Origin: Treponema sp.
GTDB taxonomy: Bacteria > Spirochaetota > Spirochaetia > Treponematales > Treponemataceae
DNA length: 33,280 bases
Direction: 5' to 3'
NCBI GenBank assembly: GCA_016297805.1
Contig: JAEDFX010000013.1
Span: 1 to 33,280 of the forward strand
Shown here: in pieces, positions 1-6,685 of the stretch
Layout: the number at the start of each line of letters is the position of its first letter
Numbering within the stretch: position 1 is the first letter of the stretch
Notes under the pieces: model-generated
Database searches by the model: none
Seen by the model: the letters and a program-made list of their open reading frames with translations, nothing else
Told to the model about the DNA's origin: nothing
Made by a program: the position numbers and the translations under genes

Positions 1-467
1 CTGATATTCTTGCTGCCCTTGAAAGTGGAAAAGTTAAATGCTTAGTTACAGACTTTGCTGCAGAAGAACTTTTGAACAAGCCAAATGTAATCGTAATGCC
101 ACACCTTGGCGCTTCTACTCCAGAGGCAGAAGACAACTGTGCAATTATGGCTGCTGCTCAGCTTAAAGACTTCCTTGAAAAAGGAAACATCGTAAACTCT
201 GTAAACTTCCCAAAAACAGTTACAGACAACCCAATTCCTGCTGGTGGAACACGTCTTTGTATCAGCCACAAAAATATTCCTGATACAATCTCTAAGTTCA
301 CTACAATCCTTGGCGAAGCTAAGTTGAACATTTCTTCATTCATTAACCAGGCTCGCGGTGATGTTGCTTACAATATTATTGACGTTGATGGTAAAGTTGA
401 TGATGATATTATCGCTAAACTTGCTGCTTGTGATACAGTAAATAGAGTTAGACCTATTTATGCTTAA
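1..467 (+). CDS. serA: D-3-phosphoglycerate dehydrogenase, C-terminal part (5' end outside window)
   Basis: Oxidises 3-phosphoglycerate in the first step of serine synthesis. The reading frame is open from base 3 at the window edge to the TAA at 465-467, so only about the last 154 residues are present. The visible part includes the end of the NAD-binding dehydrogenase domain (VIVMPHLGASTPEAEDNCA, holding the family His of the HLGAST segment). A C-terminal ACT-like domain follows (IPDTISKFTTILGEAKLNIS onward), ending VRPIYA. ACT domains in SerA usually mediate serine feedback or oligomer assembly. The TTG at 72 is not the real start because the homologous frame continues upstream without a stop. 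A strong hairpin terminator follows at 491. Family assignment is good; the subtype is inferred because the N-terminal half is missing. Confidence 0.88.
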   Translation, partial: DILAALESGKVKCLVTDFAAEELLNKPNVIVMPHLGASTPEAEDNCAIMAAAQLKDFLEKGNIVNSVNFPKTVTDNPIPAGGTRLCISHKNIPDTISKFTTILGEAKLNISSFINQARGDVAYNIIDVDGKVDDDIIAKLAACDTVNRVRPIYA

Positions 468-490
468 TAATTAATTCAAAATAGAATGAG

Positions 491-528
491 TGGTACACTG
501 ATGACTGACACCAGTGTACCATTTTTTT
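491..528 (+). terminator. Rho-independent terminator of serA (member of a repeated hairpin family)
   Basis: A perfect 10-bp stem TGGTACACTG / CAGTGTACCA (491-500, 512-521) with an 11-base loop is followed by a run of seven T. The sequence TGGTACACTGATGACTGAC (491-509) recurs exactly at 9350-9368 and, inverted, at 9322-9340 and 33253-33271. Confidence 0.88.
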
Positions 529-529
529 C

Positions 530-1279
530 TTAAAAAGTTAAAGTTCCTACAACTGTAGTATCATCGTCATCATCATTTTTGCGTTTATTTTTTTTATTTC
601 TTGGACTTTGACTGTCTAGTTCTTCAAGAAAGGCTGCTTTTTCATCACCAGATAGTTCTGTACCTTTTATCTTTTTCTGAGCACGTGCTTTTGGAGATGT
701 AAGGAAAGCAAAAAGACTTCCACACAATCCACCTGCAATACAAATAATAATACCCACAATACCGTTAGGATTTTTCTCAAAAATTTCCCGTAAAATAAAC
801 AGAACAAAAACTGCTAAAAATGAAAGCGGTATCTTCTTTTTTGAAAAAGACATAAACGAATTCAGAAAAATCAGCATAAAAACTACAGGTAATGTACCTA
901 TTAGACTCTGATTACAAAAGCAGGCATTCAAAACCCCAGAAAACAATGTGGAAACGCCTATCATAATTCCTATTACAATTGAGCCGTACCGTTCTTCCAT
1001 AGCAGGTCCCAGTAAAAGAACAAAAAGCAACTGTGTAATCAACGTTGAAAAGTTTGTGATTCCAAAAACATAAAAAAACAGTCGAAAATAGGACAATAGA
1101 CTGCCGGGTAAAAAACCATGTTCGCCAGTAACAACCGTAGGTGATGCAAATAATTTTGCAGTCAAGTTTCCTTTAAATGCAAGGGTATTTAAAATAAACA
1201 AAATTATACAAACAAGTGTAAACGTAAGTGTAACTGGTGCATCAAACGCAATATTTAATTTAAATTTCTTCTTAGCCAT
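530..1279 (-). CDS. Rhomboid-family membrane protein, predicted catalytically inactive
   Basis: A 249-residue protein with about six hydrophobic segments and a charged cytoplasmic tail (KNKKNKRKNDDDDDTTVV). The segment LLGPAMEERYGS and the later VVFMLIFLNSF and AGGLCGSLFAF align by eye with bacterial rhomboid intramembrane proteases. However, the catalytic GxSG is GTLP at residues 128-131, so Ser is replaced by Leu. The His of the HxxGG motif is replaced by Cys near residue 180, and the usual SHLIGN segment reads STLITQ. It therefore looks like an inactive rhomboid homologue; such proteins often bind rather than cleave membrane clients. The gene is divergent from clpS and convergent with serA. 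No clear Shine-Dalgarno precedes the ATG. Fold assignment is moderately sure; loss of activity follows if the alignment is right. Confidence 0.72.
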   Translation of the reverse strand: MAKKKFKLNIAFDAPVTLTFTLVCIILFILNTLAFKGNLTAKLFASPTVVTGEHGFLPGSLLSYFRLFFYVFGITNFSTLITQLLFVLLLGPAMEERYGSIVIGIMIGVSTLFSGVLNACFCNQSLIGTLPVVFMLIFLNSFMSFSKKKIPLSFLAVFVLFILREIFEKNPNGIVGIIICIAGGLCGSLFAFLTSPKARAQKKIKGTELSGDEKAAFLEELDSQSPRNKKNKRKNDDDDDTTVVGTLTF

Positions 1280-1340
1280 AATTATTTATCGGTGAATATA
1301 ATGCATTCATATAGAAATAATTCAAAATAATAACTTCTCA

Positions 1341-1400
1341 TGTCTGACATGATTGTTCAAACTTAAAAAATGAACGCTAAAGTCAGACATAACTGTTCCA
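1341..1400. promoter_or_regulatory. Candidate operator: paired GTCWGACAT-N3-TGTTC repeats
   Basis: GTCTGACATGATTGTTC (1342-1358) and GTCAGACATAACTGTTC (1382-1398) match at 13 of 17 positions and lie exactly 40 bp apart. TGTCTGAC-N6-GTTCA (1341-1359) also forms an inverted repeat with TGAAC-N6-GTCAGACA (1371-1389). They lie between the divergent rhomboid-like gene and clpS, about 60-115 bp before clpS. They do not match CIRCE or CtsR boxes. A regulator-binding role is inferred. Confidence 0.4.
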
Positions 1401-1440
1401 TTTTATCATTGTGAACTATGATGAATTTTATCTGCTTTTG

Positions 1441-1449
1441 TGTTATATT
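1441..1449 (+). promoter_or_regulatory. Extended -10 promoter of clpS, implying a leaderless mRNA
   Basis: TGTTATATT is an extended -10 (TGn plus TATATT at 1444-1449). Exactly six bases separate it from the ATG at 1456, so transcription should begin at or next to the start codon. No Shine-Dalgarno is present and the -35 region is poor. Confidence 0.55.
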
Positions 1450-1455
1450 CTATAT

Positions 1456-1767
1456 ATGAGTGATTACAGTAATCAGAATTTAGGTGAAGGCAGTAATTTT
1501 GCTGCTGATGAAGGATTTGAACTTCCTCCAGAACGTAAAGTAATTTTTTATAATGATGATTTCACAACTATGGAATTTGTAGTTGATGTTCTGGTATCTA
1601 TTTTTAATAAATCTCACGATGAAGCAGAAATGATTATGGAAACTGTTCATGAACAGGGCTCTTCTGTAGTGGGATCATACACTTACGACATTGCAGTATC
1701 ACGTAAGAATCTTACAATTCAGATTGCCCGAAAACAGGGCTTTCCATTAAGGGTAGAAGTTGAGTAA
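1456..1767 (+). CDS. clpS: ATP-dependent Clp protease adaptor ClpS
   Basis: A 103-residue adaptor that binds proteins with destabilising N-terminal residues (N-degrons) and hands them to ClpA. The core motif PPERKVIFYNDDFTTMEFVV is canonical, with the Asn-Asp-Asp and Met of the N-degron pocket. VHEQGSSVVGSYTYDIA carries the conserved His. The frame stays open upstream to an ATG at 1411, but the family start is the ATG at 1456 (MSDYSNQN), which also fits the promoter six bases before it. The stop overlaps the TTG start of clpA by 8 bases, the usual clpS-clpA pairing with translational coupling. Identification is very secure. Confidence 0.96.
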   Translation: MSDYSNQNLGEGSNFAADEGFELPPERKVIFYNDDFTTMEFVVDVLVSIFNKSHDEAEMIMETVHEQGSSVVGSYTYDIAVSRKNLTIQIARKQGFPLRVEVE

Positions 1768-4108
1768 TACAGATAAGCCACAGGGCACAGTCAAACAAAT
1801 GAAAGTTAGTTCAATTCTCAGCAAGATTCTTTCTGAATCACTTTTGACAGCAAAGGATTTTCATCATGAATTTTTTACACCAGAGCATGTTCTTGCTACT
1901 GCAATTAAAGAAGAATTTGTCGAAAAACTTTTAAGTAGCAGTGGAGCAGACACAAGAACTCTTCAGAAGAATGTAAACAATTATCTTTCAACAAAGCTTC
2001 CTGTTATTTCTACAGATGCCAATCCAGATATTATTAAAGTTCCACAGGAATCTGCCGGTTTCCAGTCAATGATGAACCGGGCAGTTTTTCACTGTGTAAC
2101 CTGCGATGCTGATACAATTGATATTACAGACCTTCTGGTCAGCATGTTTGATGAGAATAAGAATTACTGCTCATATTTTTTGAAAACAAGCGGTGTTGAC
2201 CGTCTTAAGCTTATTGAAAACATCACAAAGATTCGTCCTCTAAAAAAGGGCACTCCTGCTGGTGGTCTTGGAAATATTCCAGGTGGTTCTGCAGGTATGA
2301 ACGGACCGGAAGGAGTTGGTTCTAACAATGCAGGTGGACTTAAACGCTTTGCAGTTAACATGACAGAAATTGCAAAAACTGGCGCCTACGATGTTCTTGT
2401 TGGCCGAGATGAAGAGATTGAACGTACAATTCAAATTCTCTGCCGCCGCACTAAGAATAATCCTCTTCACGTTGGTGATGCGGGCGTTGGTAAAACTGCA
2501 ATTACTCAAGGACTGGCACAACGAATTGTTGAAGGAAGAGTTCCTGATATATTAAAAGATTATACAATCTATTCTCTTGATTTAGGATTACTTCTTGCAG
2601 GTTCTAAATTCCGTGGCGATTTTGAAGAACGACTCCACTCCGTAATAGATGAATTAAAAGAAAAGAAAAAGTCTATTTTATTCATTGATGAAATCCATAT
2701 GATTATGGGAGCTGGTACAAATGGTTCTACTCAGGTAGATGCTGCAAATCTTCTGAAGCCAGTCCTTGCTACCAGCGAAGTAAAGTTTATTGGTTCCACA
2801 ACCTACGAAGAATACACAAAGAACTTTGAAAAAGACAGAGCCCTTGCACGGCGTTTCCAGAAAATTGATATTCTTGAACCAACTGCAGAAGAAACTGTCA
2901 AAATTCTTGTTGGCCTTCTTCCAAAATATGAAAAACATCACAATGTAAAATATTCTGAAGGAGCTGTAGAAGAAGCTGTTAAACTTTCTATTCAGTTTAT
3001 GCCAGATCGACGCCTTCCAGATAAAGCCATAGACATCATTGATGAAGCCGGCTCTTATCAGCACATTCTAAAAACCGGTGGATTTGTTGGACTGGGCTCA
3101 AAGGCAGGCAGTAAAGCAACTGTTTCTACAGACATCATTCGCAAAGTTACTGCAAAAATTGCGAAGCTTCCAATTGATACTGTTAAAGGCGATGAAAAAT
3201 CGACTTTGAAAACAATAGAAACAACTCTAAAAAAAGAAATATACGGTCAGGATAAGGCTGTTATAGCATTAGCACAGGCAGTAAAACGTTCTCGTGCAGG
3301 ATTCCGCAATCCTGATAAACCAGAAGGAAGCTTTCTTTTTGTGGGGCCAACAGGTTGTGGTAAAACAGAATTGGCCCGTTCTTTGGCTAAAATTCTAAAA
3401 GAACCATTGCTCCGTTACGATATGAGTGAATATCAGGAAAAGCATACTGTCAGCCGTCTGGTAGGTTCGCCTCCTGGATATGTTGGTTTTGAAGAAGGCG
3501 GTCAGCTGGTAAAAGATATTCGTAAAAATCCTCACAGCGTCGTTCTTTTTGATGAAATTGAAAAAGCCCATGAGGATATATATAACGTTCTTCTACAGGT
3601 TATGGATTATGGACAGCTTACAGATAATCAAGGTCGCAAAGCAGATTTCCGTTCATGCGTTGTAATTATGACAAGTAATGCCGGTGCAAGAGATTTGGAA
3701 CATGCAGGAATCGGATTTGGTGCAGAAGCAGGTTCAGATATAGAATCAGCATTAAGTGAAGCCGTTAATAAAGAATTCCCTCCAGAATTCCGTAATCGTC
3801 TTGATGCAGTTATTCCTTTTAACTATCTTGATATTGAAGTTGCCAAGTTGGTTTGTAAAAAAGAAGTTGCAAAACTCGCAGGACGAATGTTCGAAAAGAA
3901 AGTTGAACTTACAGTTACACCAAAATGTATTGAAGCACTTACAAAAAAAGGTTATTCAAAGGAATTTGGAGCCAGAAATATTGCCCGCACTGTAGAAAAT
4001 GAAATTGCCAATCAGATGGTAGATGAAGTACTCTTTGGAAAACTGGCAAAAGGCGGAAAAGTTACTGCAGACTTTAAAAACGGCGAAATGATTTGGATTT
4101 ACGAATAA
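1760..4108 (+). CDS. clpA: ATP-dependent Clp protease ATP-binding subunit ClpA
   Basis: A 782-residue AAA+ unfoldase that feeds substrates to ClpP. In order: an N-terminal Clp repeat domain (about residues 15-150), a Gly/Asn-rich linker, D1 with Walker A GDAGVGKT (239-246) and Walker B ILFIDEIH (about 305-312), and D2 with Walker A GPTGCGKT (529-536) and Walker B VVLFDEIEKAH. The IGF tripeptide in HAGIGFGAEAG (about residue 651) is the ClpP-docking loop, so it should work with ClpP rather than alone. A TTG start at 1760 is chosen because AAGGG lies six bases upstream. The next in-frame ATG (1799) has no Shine-Dalgarno and would remove 13 residues. It overlaps clpS and is followed one base later by the next gene. 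Very secure. Confidence 0.96.
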   Translation: MSNTDKPQGTVKQMKVSSILSKILSESLLTAKDFHHEFFTPEHVLATAIKEEFVEKLLSSSGADTRTLQKNVNNYLSTKLPVISTDANPDIIKVPQESAGFQSMMNRAVFHCVTCDADTIDITDLLVSMFDENKNYCSYFLKTSGVDRLKLIENITKIRPLKKGTPAGGLGNIPGGSAGMNGPEGVGSNNAGGLKRFAVNMTEIAKTGAYDVLVGRDEEIERTIQILCRRTKNNPLHVGDAGVGKTAITQGLAQRIVEGRVPDILKDYTIYSLDLGLLLAGSKFRGDFEERLHSVIDELKEKKKSILFIDEIHMIMGAGTNGSTQVDAANLLKPVLATSEVKFIGSTTYEEYTKNFEKDRALARRFQKIDILEPTAEETVKILVGLLPKYEKHHNVKYSEGAVEEAVKLSIQFMPDRRLPDKAIDIIDEAGSYQHILKTGGFVGLGSKAGSKATVSTDIIRKVTAKIAKLPIDTVKGDEKSTLKTIETTLKKEIYGQDKAVIALAQAVKRSRAGFRNPDKPEGSFLFVGPTGCGKTELARSLAKILKEPLLRYDMSEYQEKHTVSRLVGSPPGYVGFEEGGQLVKDIRKNPHSVVLFDEIEKAHEDIYNVLLQVMDYGQLTDNQGRKADFRSCVVIMTSNAGARDLEHAGIGFGAEAGSDIESALSEAVNKEFPPEFRNRLDAVIPFNYLDIEVAKLVCKKEVAKLAGRMFEKKVELTVTPKCIEALTKKGYSKEFGARNIARTVENEIANQMVDEVLFGKLAKGGKVTADFKNGEMIWIYE

Positions 4109-4109
4109 T

Positions 4110-4898
4110 ATGAATAAAGAAACATTTTTTAAGGAATTATATAATTTATACGGTCCAGTAACTCGTGCAAGAAACTGTTTTTTGTACACTAAGAAAAGTG
4201 TTCGTGTAACAGATATGTACCAGGAAAATGGTCGTGCTATTTTAGGATGGGAAGGTGGTAACGCCTTTACCCATTTAAAGAATGTTTTATGTCGCGGTCA
4301 AGTTGGAAGTTTCATTTGCGAGGATCATTCAAGATTAACTAAAGCAGTTTCTACGCTATTTGTTTCAAACCGCACTCTAATGTTTTTCTCTTCAAAAATG
4401 GATGCGTTGAAGGCAGGTCTGCAGATTTCACCAAACAATACCTCAATTTACACACCATGGAATCCAGAAAATACCCCATGGGCCAATATTGATGCAATTG
4501 TTATGGCTCCTCCTCTACCTTGGACTGAAACAGTATATATTCTTGCAATAAAAGAAGAACTAGCATCAGGTCTACAAACTCAAGTCCCAGGTAAAGTAAC
4601 TCTTCCCTTTGCACTTCAAACTGGAATTGCCAGAGCAATTTACAATTTAATTGAAGCTTTACAAACACGAGAAGAAAAAGATTGGTTCATATACGATCCT
4701 GTTCTTACAAAATATTGGGAACGAAAAGGCCCTTACCTTTTCCCAAAAGTTCCTGCAGATAAGTATGATGATTTTGTACTTCACTGTTTGAAGTTAGGAA
4801 TTGCCGTAAATCCTGACTATAATGAAAAATCTATTGTTCCTTTTGGAGCAGATAGAGGAGTATTCACAAAATTGAAGAATTCTCCTTTCATTTATTGA
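4110..4898 (+). CDS. Uncharacterised protein cotranscribed with clpA
   Basis: A 262-residue soluble protein with no signal peptide or membrane segment, beginning one base after the clpA stop (no Shine-Dalgarno, so probably translated by coupling). I do not recognise a characterised family. Notable stretches are YGPVTRARNCFLYTKKSVRV, GRAILGWEGGNAF, DAIVMAPPLPWTETVYILAI, LQTREEKDWFIYDPVLTKYW and IVPFGADRGVFTKLKNSPF. The N-terminal RVTDMYQENGRAILGW resembles the opening strand of fold-type I aminotransferases, but no PLP lysine motif is evident, so this is only a weak hint. The position suggests leucyl/phenylalanyl-tRNA-protein transferase (aat), yet the Aat motifs are absent. A link to the ClpS/ClpA pathway is inferred from operon position alone. 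Confidence 0.8.
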   Translation: MNKETFFKELYNLYGPVTRARNCFLYTKKSVRVTDMYQENGRAILGWEGGNAFTHLKNVLCRGQVGSFICEDHSRLTKAVSTLFVSNRTLMFFSSKMDALKAGLQISPNNTSIYTPWNPENTPWANIDAIVMAPPLPWTETVYILAIKEELASGLQTQVPGKVTLPFALQTGIARAIYNLIEALQTREEKDWFIYDPVLTKYWERKGPYLFPKVPADKYDDFVLHCLKLGIAVNPDYNEKSIVPFGADRGVFTKLKNSPFIY

Positions 4899-4905
4899 GG
4901 CATAA

Positions 4906-5196
4906 ATGAATCCAGACATTTTATTATTCATAATTAAACTTATTACCGGAGGAATTGTAGCATTTCTCGCAATTCTCCTTATGTCTAAAACTCGGGATGG
5001 AGCCTGGATGGCAATGGTTGGAGGATTTCTTCTTTCCTATGCAGCTTTGGTGTTCGATTTGCTGGTTAATCTTGGTGTTTTAACTCATACAGCTTTTAAA
5101 CTCTTTGGTATTCCACTTTCTATGTTATTATGCGCAGTATTACCATCATGTTGTTTTATCCTCGCTTTCATTCTTATGCTGGCAAAACGAGATTAA
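4906..5196 (+). CDS. Small three-helix membrane protein, unknown function
   Basis: A 96-residue, strongly hydrophobic protein with about three predicted transmembrane helices (residues 5-27, 35-58, 68-92) and a short basic C-terminus (LAKRD). GAGG lies five bases before the ATG and overlaps the stop of the previous gene, so it belongs to the clpS-clpA operon. No recognisable motif or family. Confidence 0.8.
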   Translation: MNPDILLFIIKLITGGIVAFLAILLMSKTRDGAWMAMVGGFLLSYAALVFDLLVNLGVLTHTAFKLFGIPLSMLLCAVLPSCCFILAFILMLAKRD

Positions 5197-5208
5197 TCAG
5201 GAGGAACT

Positions 5209-5664
5209 ATGACACCTATTGATGAATATTGGAATGATTTTATAAAAGATACAGGTCGTGACGAAGAAGATAAATGTGCCGGAGACCTTACCTTTGAAGC
5301 AAAAGGATTTGTTGGTGATGAACTTGTATCCCTTGTTTTAAGCGGTAAAAAAACTGCCTTTTTCACAACATGGGCAACTTACGCAATTGATCAGGAACCA
5401 CTTCCTCTAACTGGAGAGTTGTACGTTGTTCTTGACCGTGCTGAAAACCCACGATGCGTTATTGAAACAGAATCTGTGAATATTATCCCCTTCAATGAAG
5501 TTACTTGGGGTATGGCCGTAAAAGAAGGTGAAGATGAAAATCTTGAACAATGGCGAGAGAAAAAGCAGGAATATATAGAAGACGAAGGGGCTATTCTTGG
5601 GTTCGATTTTACCCCGGATATAAAACTAGTATTCCAAACCTTTAAGGTGGTTTATCATAAATAA
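5209..5664 (+). CDS. ASCH domain protein
   Basis: A 151-residue acidic cytoplasmic protein. The segment GFVGDELVSLVLSGKKTAFF is the typical start of the ASCH fold (beta barrel related to PUA; G-K-K-T motif). TGELYVVLDRAENPRCVIET and the later VTWGMAVKEGEDEN fit the conserved core. ASCH proteins are thought to bind RNA, and some act on N4-acetylcytidine nucleosides; the specific activity here is unknown. It has a very strong Shine-Dalgarno (AGGAGG) and sits 12 bases after the preceding gene, so it is probably in the same operon. Domain call is good, function open. Confidence 0.82.
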   Translation: MTPIDEYWNDFIKDTGRDEEDKCAGDLTFEAKGFVGDELVSLVLSGKKTAFFTTWATYAIDQEPLPLTGELYVVLDRAENPRCVIETESVNIIPFNEVTWGMAVKEGEDENLEQWREKKQEYIEDEGAILGFDFTPDIKLVFQTFKVVYHK

Positions 5665-5682
5665 ATAACATAGGAGATTGTT

Positions 5683-6096
5683 ATGGAAAACAAACACAGA
5701 ACTGTAGGAACATTAATTCTTCAGATTGCTTTGGGACTTTTATTCATCGTAAGCGGAATCTGGACCTTGCAGAATGGAAAAGGTGATGAAATCGCTGCTG
5801 CTATTCGTTCAATTTTTAATGGCGATGTAGCAAAGGTTATCTGCATTGTATTTGGTATTATTGAAATTGTAGCCGGTGTATTTTTACTTCTCAGACTTTT
5901 TGTATTTTTAAACACAAATCTTGATACACTTCTTATGATTATCATTATGATTTGCTGGATTGTAGCAATAATTATGATAGACTTTATTGGAAAAGATGGA
6001 CTTTTAAACAACCTGAATGAAGGTTTTCTGGGCTTTCTCAACCGATTCGCACGTCACCTGCTCATTCTTGGTGCCGTAATTAAAGTAAAGGATTAA
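5683..6096 (+). CDS. Four-helix membrane protein, possibly DoxX-like
   Basis: A 137-residue protein with about four hydrophobic helices (residues 9-28, 49-72, 78-100 and near the C-terminus) and little polar sequence between them. The opening TLILQIALGLLFIVSGIWTL is reminiscent of DoxX/DUF membrane proteins, but no diagnostic motif supports a firm assignment. GGAG precedes the ATG by a normal spacing. It lies 18 bases after the ASCH gene and six bases before the next gene. Confidence 0.75.
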   Translation: MENKHRTVGTLILQIALGLLFIVSGIWTLQNGKGDEIAAAIRSIFNGDVAKVICIVFGIIEIVAGVFLLLRLFVFLNTNLDTLLMIIIMICWIVAIIMIDFIGKDGLLNNLNEGFLGFLNRFARHLLILGAVIKVKD

Positions 6097-6102
6097 TTTG
6101 TT

Positions 6103-6678
6103 ATGAAGAAATTACTCTGTAGTTTAGTATTATTGTTTACAATATTCACAGGTCTTATTGCTAAAGAAGGACTCGTAAGTTTTACTGCTGGTATCACATC
6201 AGGGATTCCTTTTTACGGAAGCGATTCTATGCCTGAACTTGCTGAAAAAGTCGATACTGATTACAGAGTAATTATCGGAACATTTGCAAATATAAACCTA
6301 AACGTTATCAAACAGATAAGTTTCTTTACAGGTGCTGATTTACTTGCTGATTTTAACTGGCAGGGTAAACAGCATAAAAACCATCTGCACATAGATTTTC
6401 CATTAGGCTTTAAGATTTATCCAGGCCTTGGTGGATTGAATATAGGGTTAGCATATACATTAGGGTTCAGAAGTGATTTTCTTAAAGCAGCTTCCAACAA
6501 CAAGAGTAACAGTATTGCCTCCTGGGGAAACGGCTTTAAGATTCTTTTGGAATATAACTTTGCTCATGAAGGAAAATCTAAATATCTTCCTACAATCGGG
6601 GGCAGTTGGAATTTAATGCCACGGGGAAATAATTCTTACGATAATATTATAACTTTCTATCTGGCTGAAAATTTCTAG
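6103..6678 (+). CDS. Secreted outer-membrane beta-barrel-like protein
   Basis: A 191-residue protein with a clear Sec signal peptide (MKKLLCSLVLLFTIFTGLIA, likely cleaved before KEG). The mature part alternates polar and hydrophobic residues, is rich in Gly and aromatic residues, and ends in Phe (ITFYLAENF), as in proteins assembled into the outer membrane. GLGGLNIGLAYTLGFRSDF looks like a strand-turn-strand segment. The ligand or role is unknown. It is the last gene of the clpS run; its stop lies eight bases from the convergent EAL gene, with no obvious terminator hairpin between them. Confidence 0.72.
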   Translation: MKKLLCSLVLLFTIFTGLIAKEGLVSFTAGITSGIPFYGSDSMPELAEKVDTDYRVIIGTFANINLNVIKQISFFTGADLLADFNWQGKQHKNHLHIDFPLGFKIYPGLGGLNIGLAYTLGFRSDFLKAASNNKSNSIASWGNGFKILLEYNFAHEGKSKYLPTIGGSWNLMPRGNNSYDNIITFYLAENF

Positions 6679-6685
6679 TCTTTTT

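Noticed and set aside
1341..1400. CIRCE (HrcA) or CtsR operator before clpS
   Set aside because: Neither the TTAGCACTC-N9-GAGTGCTAA nor the GGTCAAA tandem pattern is present.
1411..1455. Longer ClpS starting at 1411
   Set aside because: The added 15 residues overlap the predicted promoter, are hydrophobic and unlike ClpS starts; the ATG at 1456 fits family and promoter.
4110..4898. Gene after clpA as leucyl/phenylalanyl-tRNA-protein transferase (aat)
   Set aside because: Operon position invites this call, but the Aat signature segments and overall pattern are missing from the translation.
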